Shown here: positions 32,361-44,482 of the stretch, in pieces
Numbering within the stretch: position 1 is the stretch's first letter
How the letters are laid out: each line of letters opens with the position of its first letter
DNA from: Adiantum capillus-veneris
Lineage: Eukaryota > Streptophyta > Polypodiopsida > Polypodiales > Pteridaceae
Direction: 5' to 3'
Length of the DNA: 64,000 bases
NCBI GenBank assembly: GCA_014529385.2
Contig: CM043944.1
Span: 49,647,768-49,711,767 of the forward strand
Program-made: the position numbers and the translations under genes
Notes under the pieces: model-generated
Told to the model about the DNA's origin: nothing
Seen by the model: the letters and a program-made list of their open reading frames with translations, nothing else
The model's database searches: none

Positions 32361-32587
32361 TGTTACCATATACATGTGGTAGTGATGTGTGTGAACACAC
32401 TAGGACCGTCGGGGCATTTTTTCCCTCTTTAGGAGGTTTTTTCCCCCGTGCATTGTATATACGCCCATCACTCTAGGGCTATCTATCTTTCCATTGCACA
32501 CTAAGTAACACACTCTCTATTGTGTGCCTTGAGCTTCCTTCGTCTTCTCCAAGCTGTGTGTGTTTCTCTGCAACCCTAATTCCAACA
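32361..32587 (+). repeat. 3' LTR of copia-B (227 bp)
   Basis: It differs from 27442-27668 by one C/T change (GACCGTCGG versus GACCGCCGG). Confidence 0.95.
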
Positions 32588-32775
32588 GGTGAATGGTTGC
32601 CATAGCACGAGTATCAAGATCCTCCCATTTATCATCAATATAAACACCCTTTTTTTATGCTCTTTCAATTGACCAAGACATCAAGCATAGCTTGTTTCCA
32701 TATCGTGAAGTTTGTGCCATCAAACTACTTCTTGTAATACTCTTCTTTCTCAGACTAAGAATTTATGGAAAAATT
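32588..32775 (-). pseudogene. copia-A gag N-terminal part (inverted)
   Basis: The minus strand encodes FDGTNFTIWKQAMLDVL and KWEDLDTRAMATIH, the classic start of copia Gag, with one stop before FDGT. It joins 27441 across copia-B. Confidence 0.75.
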
Positions 32776-32789
32776 TCTACAAAAATTTT

Positions 32790-33492
32790 AACAGAGTCTC
32801 CTCTGTTCAAAGATCAGAATTGCAACTAGAAACTCAAAAAATTACTTCCAAATCTGATGTTGAGGAATCAGAAATGGCCAAGGTGCCCATGGTAGCCACA
32901 AAGACCTGACATTGCTTTTGCTCTGGGAGTGGCTAGTAAATATATGGAAAATCCTGGTAGTAAGCACTAGGAAGAGGTAAAGCACATCTTGAGATATTTG
33001 AAAGGTATGGCAGACAAGTACTTATGCTTTGAAAATAGTGATGCATGCATTGTGGGTTACAAGGATGCAGATTATGCGGGTTGTGTGGATAGTCGAAGAT
33101 CCACATTTGGATACATTTTCCTATTTGTTGGAGTAATTGTGTCAAGGAGATCATGTCTCCAATATTGTACATCATCTTCCACCATAGAGGTAGAGTATAT
33201 GGCAATTTTAGATGCTAGCAAGGCAGCTGCATGGTTAGATGTGGGAGATCTTAGCATTACTCAGATTCTAGTGTTGCAATTTGATAGTCAGAGTGCAATT
33301 GCTTCAGCAAAGAACCATGTGTTTCACTACAAGTCAAAACACATAGAAGTCCGTTATCATGTGATACGCAAAATATTGGCTAACAAGCGCATTGAGCTAG
33401 TCAAGGTTCATACTACACATGACAACCCTGCAGATGCTCTCACAAAAGGACTACACTCCAATTGGGTTGCACATTGCATGCAGATGATGTAG
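32790..33492 (+). pseudogene. copia-A RT end and RNase H, in original orientation
   Basis: It begins in SDVEESEMAKVPM, then VATK and RPDIAFALGVASKYMENPG with a small deletion and a frame change. RNase H follows in an open stretch 32989-33492 (YKDADYAGCVDSRRSTFGY, FDSQSAIASAKNHVFH, HIEVRYHVIR, DNPADALTKGL). It ends 84 bp before the LTR. Confidence 0.85.
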
Positions 33493-33565
33493 GGTGAATT
33501 CATAGGATTGCTTCACAATTCTACATTTTGTACATACATAGGCCACTTGGGCCACGTTGGCCTTC

Positions 33566-33575
33566 AAGTGGGAGA
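33566..33575 (+). other. Polypurine tract of copia-A
   Basis: AAGTGGGAGA lies beside the 3' LTR (separated by one T). Confidence 0.8.
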
Positions 33576-33576
33576 T

Positions 33577-33764
33577 TGTTAGGGTTCAGGCCAACTGGCC
33601 AGACACCCATCACACTGACCGTACTAACCTTACCTATTCTTTTGATCATATAGAACAATAAGGAGTAGTGAGACAATATTTGAACATTCACTGAGAGCTC
33701 CACCTACACTCTTTGTCTCTCTCCTTCTCCCTCTCCTCTCATGCACCACATCGCAAACTTTTCA
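33577..33764 (+). repeat. 3' LTR of copia-A (188 bp)
   Basis: Partner of 24053-24239, followed by the TGGAT target duplication. Confidence 0.9.
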
Positions 33765-33769
33765 TGGAT

Positions 33770-34320
33770 GCCCTCTTAATATTGTTTCATACCAAGAAAC
33801 TCATTTTATTACCAAAACTACGATCCTGACTGAGAAGTTCTCCATTAAGCAACAAAAATTGACACCAAACTATCCCAAATACAATGGACAAGTTGAGAGC
33901 AATAACAAGACTATACATACCATTTTAACTAAGATTGTGCAAAAAGAGCCCCACAATTGAGATGAAAAGATTTAGTTTGCAATATGGGCATACCAAAAAA
34001 CCTACAAGATTACCACTAAAATGACACCGTTTAGAATGGTGTATGGTACAAAGGTTGTAGTCCAATTGGAATTTGTAATGCATAGTCTTATAATTGCAAC
34101 TGAACGTACTATGGATTATAACACTAACTTGAAAAGGGGATTTGATGAATTACTGAAGCTGAATGAGATCACACAAAGGGAAATTCTAGAGCAAGAGTTG
34201 ATGCAACAACAAAGGAAAGACTGGCATGATATCAAATTGAAAGTACAAGAGTTTCAAAAGGGGGATTTAGCTCTACTGTATTAGTCTAAGTTAGGTCCAA
34301 AGAAATCCAATTTGAAGATT
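33770..34320 (+). pseudogene. Decayed Ty3/gypsy integrase, right part
   Basis: Continues the relic broken at 24047: SYQETHFITK, YPKYNGQVESNNKTIHTIL (the SDxGxxF and YHPQTDGQVE regions), then TPFRMVYGTKVVVQLEF and FQKGDLALLY. Stops and shifts are frequent. Confidence 0.8.
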
Positions 34321-37300
34321 GCATTGAACCCAAGTCATTCTCATCACCTTTTGCACACACAATGCTAACTTCATAGGAGCTATTACTTGCAAACGCTACA
34401 CGTGACATAGCCTCTCTACTTGTTGTGCTTCCTTCTTCCAGTAGCTCCAACTATTCTTCAAGTGAGTTTTCCTTCTCCACACAACATACATTGCAGTCTT
34501 CTGCCATGAAGAAAATAGAAGGATCTAAGGCTATGAAGCGGGTCTTAGACCAAATTGTGGAAGAGGATATTTTTTCCATATCCTATCAAGTTATTGGCAA
34601 GTATGTTTTCAAAGGTGTAGGAAAATAACTTCTCAACATTTGGGGAATGAACATCTTAATAGAAGTAGCCGAAATCCCCATAGACATGTCAATGATACAA
34701 CATGTGGACACCTTTGACATAAACAAGGCCATTGTCATTATAACAAGAAGGAAATTGAGTTAATGAATGTTGTAATTGCAAATGTTTTCATGCTATCTTA
34801 TCACTGGAGCCCAAAAGTTTCTACAAGTGAAGAAATTAGTACTTTTATGAAGGAAACCCTATACCTGAAGAAAAATAGGAAATTTGGAGGGCAAGGTATT
34901 CCAATATCAACTTGGATCATAAGGTAGCTTATAAGTTTCCAATAGAAGCTTTGAGTCCGAAAAAAATCTTCCATATGTATCTGAAAATATTTTTAGCATG
35001 CTATTGGCTAGAGCACTCAATAAAAACTATATCCCTATAATATGAGTAGTGGCCTAGACTAGGTAAGATCAAAACTAAGCATCTCTTCAAAGCTTGGTAT
35101 GTCTAGAAATTCATATACTGGACCACCTATGTGCATACCCACTCTAGGGTGGTAGCATTGGAAGAGAAGAATTTGGAAAGACTAGAAGGACAATTTGAGT
35201 TAGCTATAGCCACAACAAAGAAACATGATCTGCAAGTTGACGATGAAGGTCCATATAAGCCACCCACCGAGAAACAAAAGATGACAAAAGAGTTTGCTCA
35301 AGGGAAAAGAAAAGAAAAAGTGGGAAGATTTTAAGATAAGCAAGATGAAGGAACAATTGAATTGAAAGGTCAAGAGCCAACACAACCATAGTACCCCTAC
35401 CAAGGGTTTCCCTAGAAACAACTATTGAACTCTATAAGGAACCATGCAAGCCAAGCCAAACAAAATCAACAGAGAGACATGAACCAACCACAACCAACAC
35501 TTGCAAGGCATAAGCTACCACAACCACCACAATGGTGATAGGCTGCAAGCATCACAAAAACAACCTCTTATGGGAAAATTGCAAATGGAAAATTCTCTAC
35601 AACTACCTTACATTACCATGTATTTGTCCTTAATTTTGATAGTGAGAAGAAGGATGTTGACTCCAAAATGATTGTATAGCCACTATTCAAATGGGATGGA
35701 ATACTATAGTGAATGTTGTTGCCCATATGACTAAAGCCAAAGCTAGTTGGGAGTCCATTATACTTACCCAAGTACAACATAAATGGGGAGCAACACAGGA
35801 AGACTATCAACCAAATGAAACAAGATTTTAAATAATTGGAATTGATCAACTCCAATTTGGCAAGTGAGAATAAGAATCTAATACAAGATCTAAAGAAGAA
35901 GGTTACTAAATTTAAGTCCACTCTAGACCAAAAGCAAGCAAAAATCTACAGTTTGATGGCAGAAAAATAGTTTTACGAAGCAAGCCATTCAAGATATTTA
36001 TATCTACCAATCTCTGATCGATATCATACTTTCTAAAGGCAACATAATAGTGATCTTGGATGAGCTAAGAAGTTTAGCGGAGAATATGAAGAGTGACCTA
36101 GAAGACTTTGCTTCCAAATACTCTAATGCATTGGCCAATCAAGCACTAATTGAACACTTGCAAGCATTCATAACAAAGATGAAGACAAAGATGATGAGAC
36201 TAATGACAAGGAAGATGATAAAGATGATGACGCCCTACAGATCTTGACCCAAATTCATTTCCAAAGTAAAAAATATATGATGATGATGATAATGATATAG
36301 ATACTTGAGGTCAAAGATGGGCTTTTGGTCAAACACTGGATCGATCCAAAGAGTAGCCTAATCAGACTCTAGATAGTCAACCTAGACAGATCCTACACAA
36401 CTAGCCTACAACCATAGACTAATCATAATCAACAGTAATTAATCTTCAAACTCGAGGATAAAGGAAAAGCTTTTTAAACAGAGATAGATTTAGAGTCTCA
36501 ATTTAACCCCTTTGCTCAACACACCTTCTGATTCTGTATGTTGCAACTAGAAGAATGGTGGCTCAATGAAAGCACAACAATATCATAATTTTAAAAAAAT
36601 CTAGCTACACACTCACCCTAATGGCATTCAATTTCTAGACTGAACTATAGAAAAAATGGTTTCTGAGGAAAATGCATAGAGGAGTCCCCAAATCCAAAAG
36701 CTGACAACAAATAATACACAAAGTTTATGGATTCAATTAGAAGTCCTCTTGGGGAATTGATTGACATATAGCTACATAAAGGTAGTCAGAAACAAAATTA
36801 CAAGCTACAACTTTCTCAAAGGGTAAAGATTAGAAGGTGGCACCCCAACTAGAAAACAATGCACCAAATATCAGAGGTGGGGTAACTAGAATGACAATGC
36901 ATGAGCAAGAACAGGCACTCAGGAAGTTGTTTCATCTGGTCGGGGTCACCAACAAAATGATGTTGTAAGAGAATGACATTGTACTTTATTATATTGAAAT
37001 TGTGTCAGATTCCCCTAACTTGATGTATGCATTGACAATGAAAGAGGATGAACTGTCATGGTTCTACCGAGAAGTCTACCCAATATACAATGAATCGGTA
37101 GCTATGTTTGGGATTTTGACCAGCTTCAAGACTGGAATGAGTGTACAAATGCTTTATGGATAGATTGGAATTTTGCATATGACAACACTAATAAGAAAGA
37201 GACAATTGCTAAGCTAAAGGAAGACTTGACCAACTTCAAAGAGATGATGAGCCAATAGAAAGATCGTTTGGGGCAACTGGTAGGGCATACAAATGAACTT

Positions 37301-38700
37301 CTACAATTGTTGCTAAAACAATAAAAAATTCCAGAGAAGGATCTTCCAAGCAAGGCTAGTATGAGTCTCAATTTAGATAAATGGGTAAGACTCTTTTTGA
37401 GGATAGAATAAAGGTAAATTAGCTAGATCAAATAGGATGGAAGATCACTACCTCCATATGCCACAAGTTGGCTAGAGCTAGAAAGATAAAGGGAAAGAGT
37501 GATAGAGTCTCAATTCAGAGAATGGGTGAGACTTTGCTTGAGTCTAGAATAAAGTTAAATCAGCTAGATCAAACAAGATGGATGACCATTGCCTACATAT
37601 GCCACAAGTTGGCTAGAGCTAGAGTGCTAAAGGGAAACAAAACAATGTATGATTGTGACATAAAAAAATGATACTAGCTCACATCCTATGAAGTTGAGAT
37701 AATGACTACCCAAAAGGAGTAACTAGAGCAAGAAGCCATTTATAGAGCCATCATGAAGGATAATGGAACCTCCAATGTTCCTCAAGATCAGATGGTTACC
37801 AATCAATCTAGAACCAATTAGCTAAGTTGTGGGCCACTAGCTCTATTTGCTCACACCAGAGCACAATCAAGATCCAATGGAATCAGAACCATGATTTTTC
37901 ATTTTCAACCAGGAAATTTATACTAAAAATTGGGCTATGTGAGACTTGCAACCAATAATTACACCTAAGAAGTGACACCTAATGTGCCTTATGTAACCAG
38001 AATGCCAACAATGCAAGTATCAGTATGAACAAGACCTCTGTCTCTCATGATTCATCTTTTTAGACTACTCTAAAATCTCCTACATATCTGCTAGGTAAAG
38101 GTAAAGAAACCAAAATATACATATGCATCAATAGGAAGGATGGGTTATTAAATTGATTCCCATCATCATGTGGACCAAATGCCAATAGGTTGAAACAAAG
38201 TTTATCAATAGCATGCAAAACTTATAGAATATAATTTGAAAGTGTCATGACTCCTTATTGTTCATTATATCCAGTAGAATAAGGGTTAGTGATGGGTGTC
38301 CATTCACTTGGCATGAACCGTAACACATAGCCACTAAAGATTACAGTATACACATAGCCACTGATTTGTTATGCCACTAACTTGAGCGGGTCACAAAGAA
38401 CATCACTCAACTAACATAGTAAGAGGTCACCTTATACAATGATGCTTTAGCGACCTACACAAACAAAAAAAATGCATGAGTTCAACATTTGCAAGTTGTA
38501 CAGTAAACACACTTGCTAAGTACATGTTGTACAAATTTGGAAGTATTTCCATCTTACTTGGACTAAACAATGTTAAAATATACATTATGATGAGATTACC
38601 CACCTCCAATAAGCATGGATTTGGAGAACCTACCTACAAGGTATAACAAAGAAGGTTGTTTTAGAGGAAAAGCGGTGTTTAAGCTTTATAATGTCAAAGA
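34321..38700 (+). other. Degraded plus-strand coding traces, possibly retroelement gag; unassigned
   Basis: Short plus-strand frames have coiled-coil or charged character: EEKNLERLEGQFELAIATTKKH (about 35160), a helix-rich piece at 36050-36200 followed in another frame by an acidic DEDKDDETNDKEDDKDDD run (about 36180), and KLKEDLTNFKEMMS (about 37210). This composition fits a decayed Gag, but no zinc knuckle, protease or RT is visible. Host origin cannot be excluded. The last ~1 kb shows nothing. Confidence 0.3.
37363..37640 (+). repeat. Tandem duplication of a ~142-bp coding-like unit
   Basis: Two copies start at about 37363 and 37505 (GAGTCTCAATT...). Both translate to a unit ending ICHKLARAR, so a 47-residue segment was duplicated in frame before decay. 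Confidence 0.75.
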
Positions 38701-38734
38701 TTAGAAGGTTATGCGAGCTCTACAATGAAAGATA

Positions 38735-38854
38735 AGGAGATGAGTGTGTGTGTGTGTGCGCGTGTGCGCACACACACATTCATCTCACCATGAGTGTGTG
38801 TATGTGTATACTCACCATGCGCGTGTGCGCATGGTGAGTATACACATACACACA
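38735..38854. repeat. Two adjacent hairpins with identical GCGC-GTGT-GCGC tips
   Basis: 38795-38854 is a perfect 28-bp inverted repeat around a 4-nt GTGT loop; arm ends read CTCACCATGCGC and GCGCATGGTGAG. Directly before it, about 38735-38785 is a second, imperfect TG/CA hairpin with the same tip. Confidence 0.85.
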
Positions 38855-41800
38855 AAGAGGAGATTTTGGTGAAAAATGGTTCAATTTTTTTTTAATCGAA
38901 CATTTCATTTTAAGAGGAAGAAAGAAAATAGAATATGAATATAACCCTCGCTTACATTATCCCAATAGGCATGCCTTCTCTCTACCAACATATTGAAGGA
39001 ATGCCAAGAGATTAAAAGTAGGATAGGAGTGGCGATCGCATGGGTACAAATGTCATCCACCCAACGATCGACATTCGTATCAACTTGTAGCACATCATTG
39101 TTGTGATGATCTTTGGTCACCCACATGTATGACTATTAATGCAAACTATGTGGCAAGAGAATATACACACTTATGGTGTGCAGGGTGTACGGTTTGTGAT
39201 ATTATTGAGCACTATGGTTGCTAAACTTAAGGATGCAAAGGAGGAAGGCAATGGAAGGGAGAAGAAGGAGGTAGGGGAGAGGAAGGGAGAGAGGAGAGAA
39301 GAGAGGGAGAGGGAGAGGGAGAGGGAGAGAGTTTTGTTTTTTGGAGGGAAAAGAAAAATTTAAAAAGTGGTCTTCTAGTGAGTGTAAGTCTTAAATTTTT
39401 TTATAAAACGCTTTTAATAGGTGAAAATGGATTTTTTATTTAAAAAAATCATTGTTTAACTTGAGGTTACGCACGCTTTTTATGAGGTGACATGGGAAAG
39501 GGATGGAAGTGGGTAGTTAATGCCATAGCATCTTTTTCCCTTCACTTTCAAAAAGCTAGAGAGAAAAGGGACCTCTTGGAGGACCACAACCTACATGGCG
39601 CTTAAAAAAAGGCTAGAGAATCCTACTCAAACATAGCCTATTGAATGTACTTGTCCCCTAGAGTCTACACAAAACTAGCCATCGTCCCTTGAAATCAGGG
39701 ATTCTTACAACGCCCATGCAAAGTTCTTATTTTTCCTAATGGGCTCCGGTACTAGTTGTTGAGTGCGTGGATGTGTGTGTGCGTGTGTGTACAGAAAGGA
39801 AAGAGGCAAGAGTGTGTGTGTGGAGATTCCCTCAAGTTAGAGTGAGTGGGAGCTTCTTATTCTTTTGGTATATGAATAATAAGGAAAGGATTACACAAAG
39901 TGGGTAGACGATGGACCACTCAACCATAGGTAAGCCATCATCTGTTGTGGCAAAGGTGTAATGCCTTTTACACCCCCCCCCCCCCCCCCCCAAATGGATC
40001 TTATTGAAAATCAACTTTTTAATCTTGAACTCTCTCCATGGATATCCGTTGCTCTGTGCTAGATATTCTCGAGGATGACAATAATTTGTCTGAAGCAAAG
40101 AAATATGTTACACGACTTGATTTTAAGACTTTGGAGACCGTTTTTGTAAGTTGGTAGTACGTGTACAATTACTAGCCACTTACGTGGAGACACTTGTTGA
40201 GTTATTGAACTCTTTTACCACGCAAAGGAGGCACCAAATACTCTACTGCCTGTCACCCAAGGGGCCGTGTTCTCCAATATACAATCCACTACATAGATAA
40301 ATTAGAGTGGAAATGGTCTTTGCGAAAGTGGTCAAGTAGAGACTGTCGACCACAAATTTCCAAAGGGAAAAAGTGCAAAAATTGTGTTTCAATTGTTTGG
40401 GACCACATCAAAAAAAGCATTATCTCCATGCCCTTAATGGCTTTAACATATGTAGTTAATAATTTGCAACTGTGAACTGCAAGTCGCACATTAGGTATCT
40501 GATTTTTAGCTATCTGTATAGACTGATAGGTACAACACACGTAGTTAGGAATTTTCAAAAGTTTCTTTCCTTTTTGGTTCTCCAAAGGTTTGTTTTGCAC
40601 ATACATCTGTTGAATCTCTTTGTGCTGCTCTGATTTCCCTTGTCGAGCACTTCTTTTGTGTGAATATTGCATTATGTGCCTTGTTAATCTACGCTTTCTT
40701 TTTGAAAGACAAGGCCCATTGAGAGACATGTTTTTTTAACTAAATTTCTCGTTGCATGGCATGAAATAGATTTGCTTAAGAAGCTAGTTACTTAGAGAGC
40801 CAGTTACTTAGAGAGCTATTTATTATGTTCATTTTGGCTGGATTCAATCTTATGTTTGGGCAGTCGAGAGGCAATCAATCCAATCATGGATCGCGCAACT
40901 ACCTATAAAACAATTTGCAACTAAGGTGGATTTTTTTATTTAAGCAATAGATTTTTTATTTAGAAAATGATACAGTTACGCATTGTAATGGGGGAGCAAA
41001 GCTCCGTAAGAACCTTAGGTAACTCAAATTGTTAGTTCGTTTGTGCATATTGCTTTCTAAAGCCGCACAAGGCTTAAGGGCACAAACTAATCTGAAGCAA
41101 CACTTCCTATCTTATGTCTCTAGCATCATTGCTTCCAAAGTCTGTGATATGTTGTCAGCATACAAACTGGGAGGATAAGTGTAAGGTACATAGATCAAGC
41201 TCTAGGTACATCACATTCAACAGCTATAAGCCAGTTTACATGTAAGATCTTGTGGTGAATACGATTTACAAAGCAATCAGTTGTTGACTATACACCAGTC
41301 AGTTTCGGCAAGCGATCGGAAGCAAAAAAAAATTCTTAGCTATAAAGACAAGGATTCTTGTCTACAAGCTAGTTACCTATACAAGCTATAGAGTCTTAGC
41401 TTGTCTACAAGGATTGCAAGCTAGTCTAAGTAATAGGTCATGAAAAACGAAAAATCAATACAAGCAAGGATTGTGAGTGTTGCACCTTTACCTTCTCGTT
41501 TCCCAAGATCCCTTCCATCACGGTAATTATATAAGAGCTCTTCCACAGGGATAAGTATGTAGTATGTTTCCTAGGTATATCATTCAATTTGAATGCTGCA
41601 ATTGAGCTATCTGAATGGGATGCATATTCGACATTGCTTTCATTCCCTTTGCTTGTTATGTCCATGATCAAGTTAGGTTTTCAAGTTGTTCAAAAATTAT
41701 GAGTGTCTTGAATTCTATCGATTTAGATACATATCCATACCCTAGGTATATTGACCCTAATGTTTGCAAATAGCTTGTGTAAGGTCGCATAGTAATTCAT

Positions 41801-42544
41801 TGGCAAAGGGGTTCAAGTTGCCACGGCAATACCAAGGGTTTTTTACTAAAGAAAACCAAGGGTTTTTTCTAGTGGTGCAACAATGTTGACCAAATGGTTT
41901 TGATGCAAGTGACATTGTCAGGCATCACTACATGGTAGGAACTATGGGAAAATTTAAGAGGTAAGCTTATCTTTTGTTTTTCTTTATTATGGAATATGAG
42001 AGTCCACTCTGTGTATTTTATACTCGTTTGTGGTTACCTCTATTAAGACAATCATAGGCCTCCAAGGTGACCATCATTTTTTGGCACAAGTTGTTAGTAA
42101 TAAGGTATAAGACATGATCTAAGAAGTTTGGTTTAGCCAGTGTGGAGAAAGGGTTATGAGGATCTTTCTCACTCATGTCGTTGAGTGCTTCCAATTACCT
42201 CCACACAAAAGTACATATTGCGAAAATGTTTCATTGCTTATACTTAGATGTGATTTATTTTTCACATTCTATTATGGTCCAGATATTTTAGCAAGGTCGT
42301 CATTTAGTTTCTTTTCATAGAGCTATTTACACACTTTATTCCCTCATTTTTATGTATGCTATGAGCATGACATCCGCCATAAGCATTGGCAAATACAAAT
42401 CATTAGTCATGAAAGTGCAGGTTCGGATAAGTTTGTACTAAATGCATGCACACTAGGTGTTATATGTCCTAGTGTTTAGCAAAGTCATATTTGGAGCGGC
42501 ATGCAGATTCATGAATTCAATAGCTTATGAAGCTTTTCACACCA
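38855..42544. other. No recognisable gene; GA/G-rich and poly(C) tracts
   Basis: There is a GA/GGGA-rich tract at about 39240-39330 and a poly(C) run near 39975-39990. Minus-strand open frames at 38905-39126, 40289-40729 (146 aa) and 41438-41671 have no motif I know and no splice context I can defend. A short duplication (AGTTACTTAGAGAGC) occurs near 40789-40818. 41900-42544 may be part of the following gypsy relic, but I cannot place it. Confidence 0.4.
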
Positions 42545-43440
42545 CAAGTGTAGTAACTCCATGGGATTTATTGTCGGTTTACCAACCACCATATGAAGTG
42601 ATGGCTCGGTATAGGTGCTTGTAAATAGATTTATTCAACAATTTTGTGAGTAGTAGTGAAACCATGTTTACTAGTCATTTTTGGAAGACTAACTGTAAAC
42701 AGTTGGGGAACATAACTCAATATTAGTACTGTCAATTATCCAAAGACAGATGGGCAGCTTGCAAGTATTAATCTAGTACTACAGGATGTACTAAGAGTGT
42801 ACGGTAGCAAGAAGCATCCAATTGGAAAGATTACCTCTGGTTTGAAGTTTGTTTATCATGATGCAAAGCATGTTACGACTAGGATTAGTTCCTTCATGCT
42901 CATGTATGGTTTTGAACTTAGATCACCAGTTACGATGGGGTTGGCAAATAAAAAACTATAGCAGGTCAAAGACTTTCTTCAAGATCATATAAATATGTTG
43001 AGACTTACTAGTTAAAATATGATAGGCTCAAAAGTATGCTGATGAAAAACGTCGACAAGTAGTCTTCATGGAAGGACAAGAGATATTTTGTATACCAGAA
43101 TATTCAGAAAGTTTGAAAACTAAACAAACACCTAAATTATCTCCGAGAGATTGTGAACCTTTTAAGGTAGTCAAGCGAGTTGGAGATATGACTAACAAAC
43201 TTTCTTTATTTGTGCACTCTTGTATTCATTCAGTTTTTCATATAAGTCGTTTATGTAAACATTTGCATGAAGACAACAATGTCATTGACCAACAGATTTC
43301 GGTTGATTTCATCGAACCTCCAACCAAACCGCATGAACCCGAGCGTATGTTAAACTATCATGATTTACGTACTCATCATGTGCATCATCAAAGCATTAGT
43401 CAAGTTGAAAGACCGACCTAAAGAAGGTGCTACTTGGAAA
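42545..43440 (+). pseudogene. Decayed Ty3/gypsy integrase with chromo-like tail
   Basis: Integrase remnants: VGLPTTI, FTSHFWK, QLGNITQY, KDRWAA (from HPQTDGQ) and VLRVYGSKKHPIGK. An open stretch 43068-43421 follows (MEGQEIFCIPEYSESLKTKQTPKL..., PFKVVKRVGDMTNKLSL, FHISRLCKHLHED, VDFIEPPTKPHEPERML). These match the SH3-like/C-terminal part of gypsy integrases. The tail resembles the start of a chromodomain, broken by a stop. Confidence 0.8.
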
Positions 43441-43479
43441 AGCATTAGTGCTCTTAAGAAGAAAAAGTTCACTTTTTTT

Positions 43480-43830
43480 TTTTTTCGAGGACAAAAACAC
43501 TTCTCCAAGGGAGAGTAATGTAAGGTGATTGGCCAATATGAAACTGAGTTTAGGGGTTGCCTATAAAAGAGGCGTAGGATTCTATATTAGAGATGTTAAG
43601 TATCATAATCTATGAGTGATAAGTCTATGAGATTTCGAGGACAAAAACACTTCTCCAAGGAAGGAGTAATGTAAAGCCATGGGTCAATATGAAACTGAGC
43701 TCAAGGGTTGCCTATAAAAGAGACGTAGGATTCTACATTAGAGATGTTGAGTGTCATAATCTATGAGTGATAAGTCTATATTAGAGATGTTAAGTGTCAT
43801 AATCTGAGTGATAAGTCTATGGATTTGGAA
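43480..43830 (+). repeat. Tandemly duplicated polypurine tract plus LTR start of the gypsy relic
   Basis: TTTCGAGGACAAAAACACTT...AGTAATGTAA occurs at about 43483 and again at about 43634. Each copy is followed by CAATATGAAACTGAG and CCTATAAAAGAG. The sequence fits the end of pol, a purine tract and the first ~100 bp of an LTR. A third partial copy of the AGAGATGTTAAGTGTCATAATC part follows near 43782. The end of this LTR could not be found. Confidence 0.6.
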
Positions 43831-44419
43831 AAACTCATGATAAAAAATTGATCTAGTTTGTGATTAAGATTTGGAAACTTTTTCAACTCTCATTCCTTAT
43901 ATTTTGTTAGGTATTTTAAGATGTCAACAAGAGTTATAAAGAGACTTGGATTTGAGATAAGGCTTTTAGAACTGGACAATCAATCATAACTAATGCAAAA
44001 CCAACACTAGGATCAAAGAAAGTAGAATTTAATATCTAGCGGCAAGAAACCCGTGAGAGATTTACGGGTGGAGAGTAAGGTTTCATAGCCCTAGGCCTTG
44101 GAACGAATGAGGATTGGCGTTTTGTCTATGCCACTCTAGCCATGAATGCCACACTAACACCATCTAATGTTACAAAAGAGTCAGTTTTCATAGCCTAGGC
44201 CTTAAAGCTAATTAGGAATAGTGTTTTCTGTATGTCACTCTAGCCATGTGACAGACTAACACCATCTAATGTTACAATGGAAATGCATCACCTTCCATGA
44301 GCAAGATTGCAAGTTGAAACTTGACCTCGTGTCAAATCAAGCATGGCGATACAAGTCACTACCAACACATTCCTAAATTGACCATGTGAACCATGTCATG
44401 ATGTAGTAAGCAGGTCTGA

Positions 44420-44482
<63 letters not shown>

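Larger units (their letters stand above)
27442..32587 (+). mobile_element. Young Ty1/copia element, copia-B, nested in copia-A gag
   Basis: The LTRs 27442-27668 and 32361-32587 are both 227 bp and appear to differ by one base. The target duplication GGTGA is at 27437-27441 and 32588-32592; removing one copy restores the copia-A gag reading ATIHLHL. A Met-tRNA primer site, one long gag-pol frame and a polypurine tract are present. A single TAA at 30372-30374 splits an otherwise open frame. Confidence 0.95.
24053..33764 (+). mobile_element. Old Ty1/copia element, copia-A, with internal inversion and a nested copia
   Basis: Its LTRs are 24053-24239 and 33577-33764 (TGTTAGGG...TTCA), flanked by the target duplication TGGAT at 24048-24052 and 33765-33769. 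LTR divergence is about 13% by eye, so it is old. A Met-tRNA primer-like site (24242-24253) and polypurine tract (33566-33575) give plus orientation, as does the terminal RNase H. Gag, integrase and most of RT, however, lie on the minus strand between about 25270 and 32780, so the interior has been inverted. Copia-B sits inside the inverted gag. Confidence 0.88.

Noticed and set aside
32357-32587. 32361-32587 and 27442-27668 as unrelated solo repeats
   Set aside because: Primer site, purine tract, matching GGTGA duplication and the intervening pol show that they are the LTR pair of one element.
34021-34284. An independent small gene
   Set aside because: It is the integrase tail of the gypsy relic (TPFRMVYGTK, FQKGDLALLY), continuous with 33770 onward.
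40289-40729. A 146-residue minus-strand frame as a gene
   Set aside because: No recognisable motif, no supporting splice or promoter context, and composition not clearly coding; left as unassigned.
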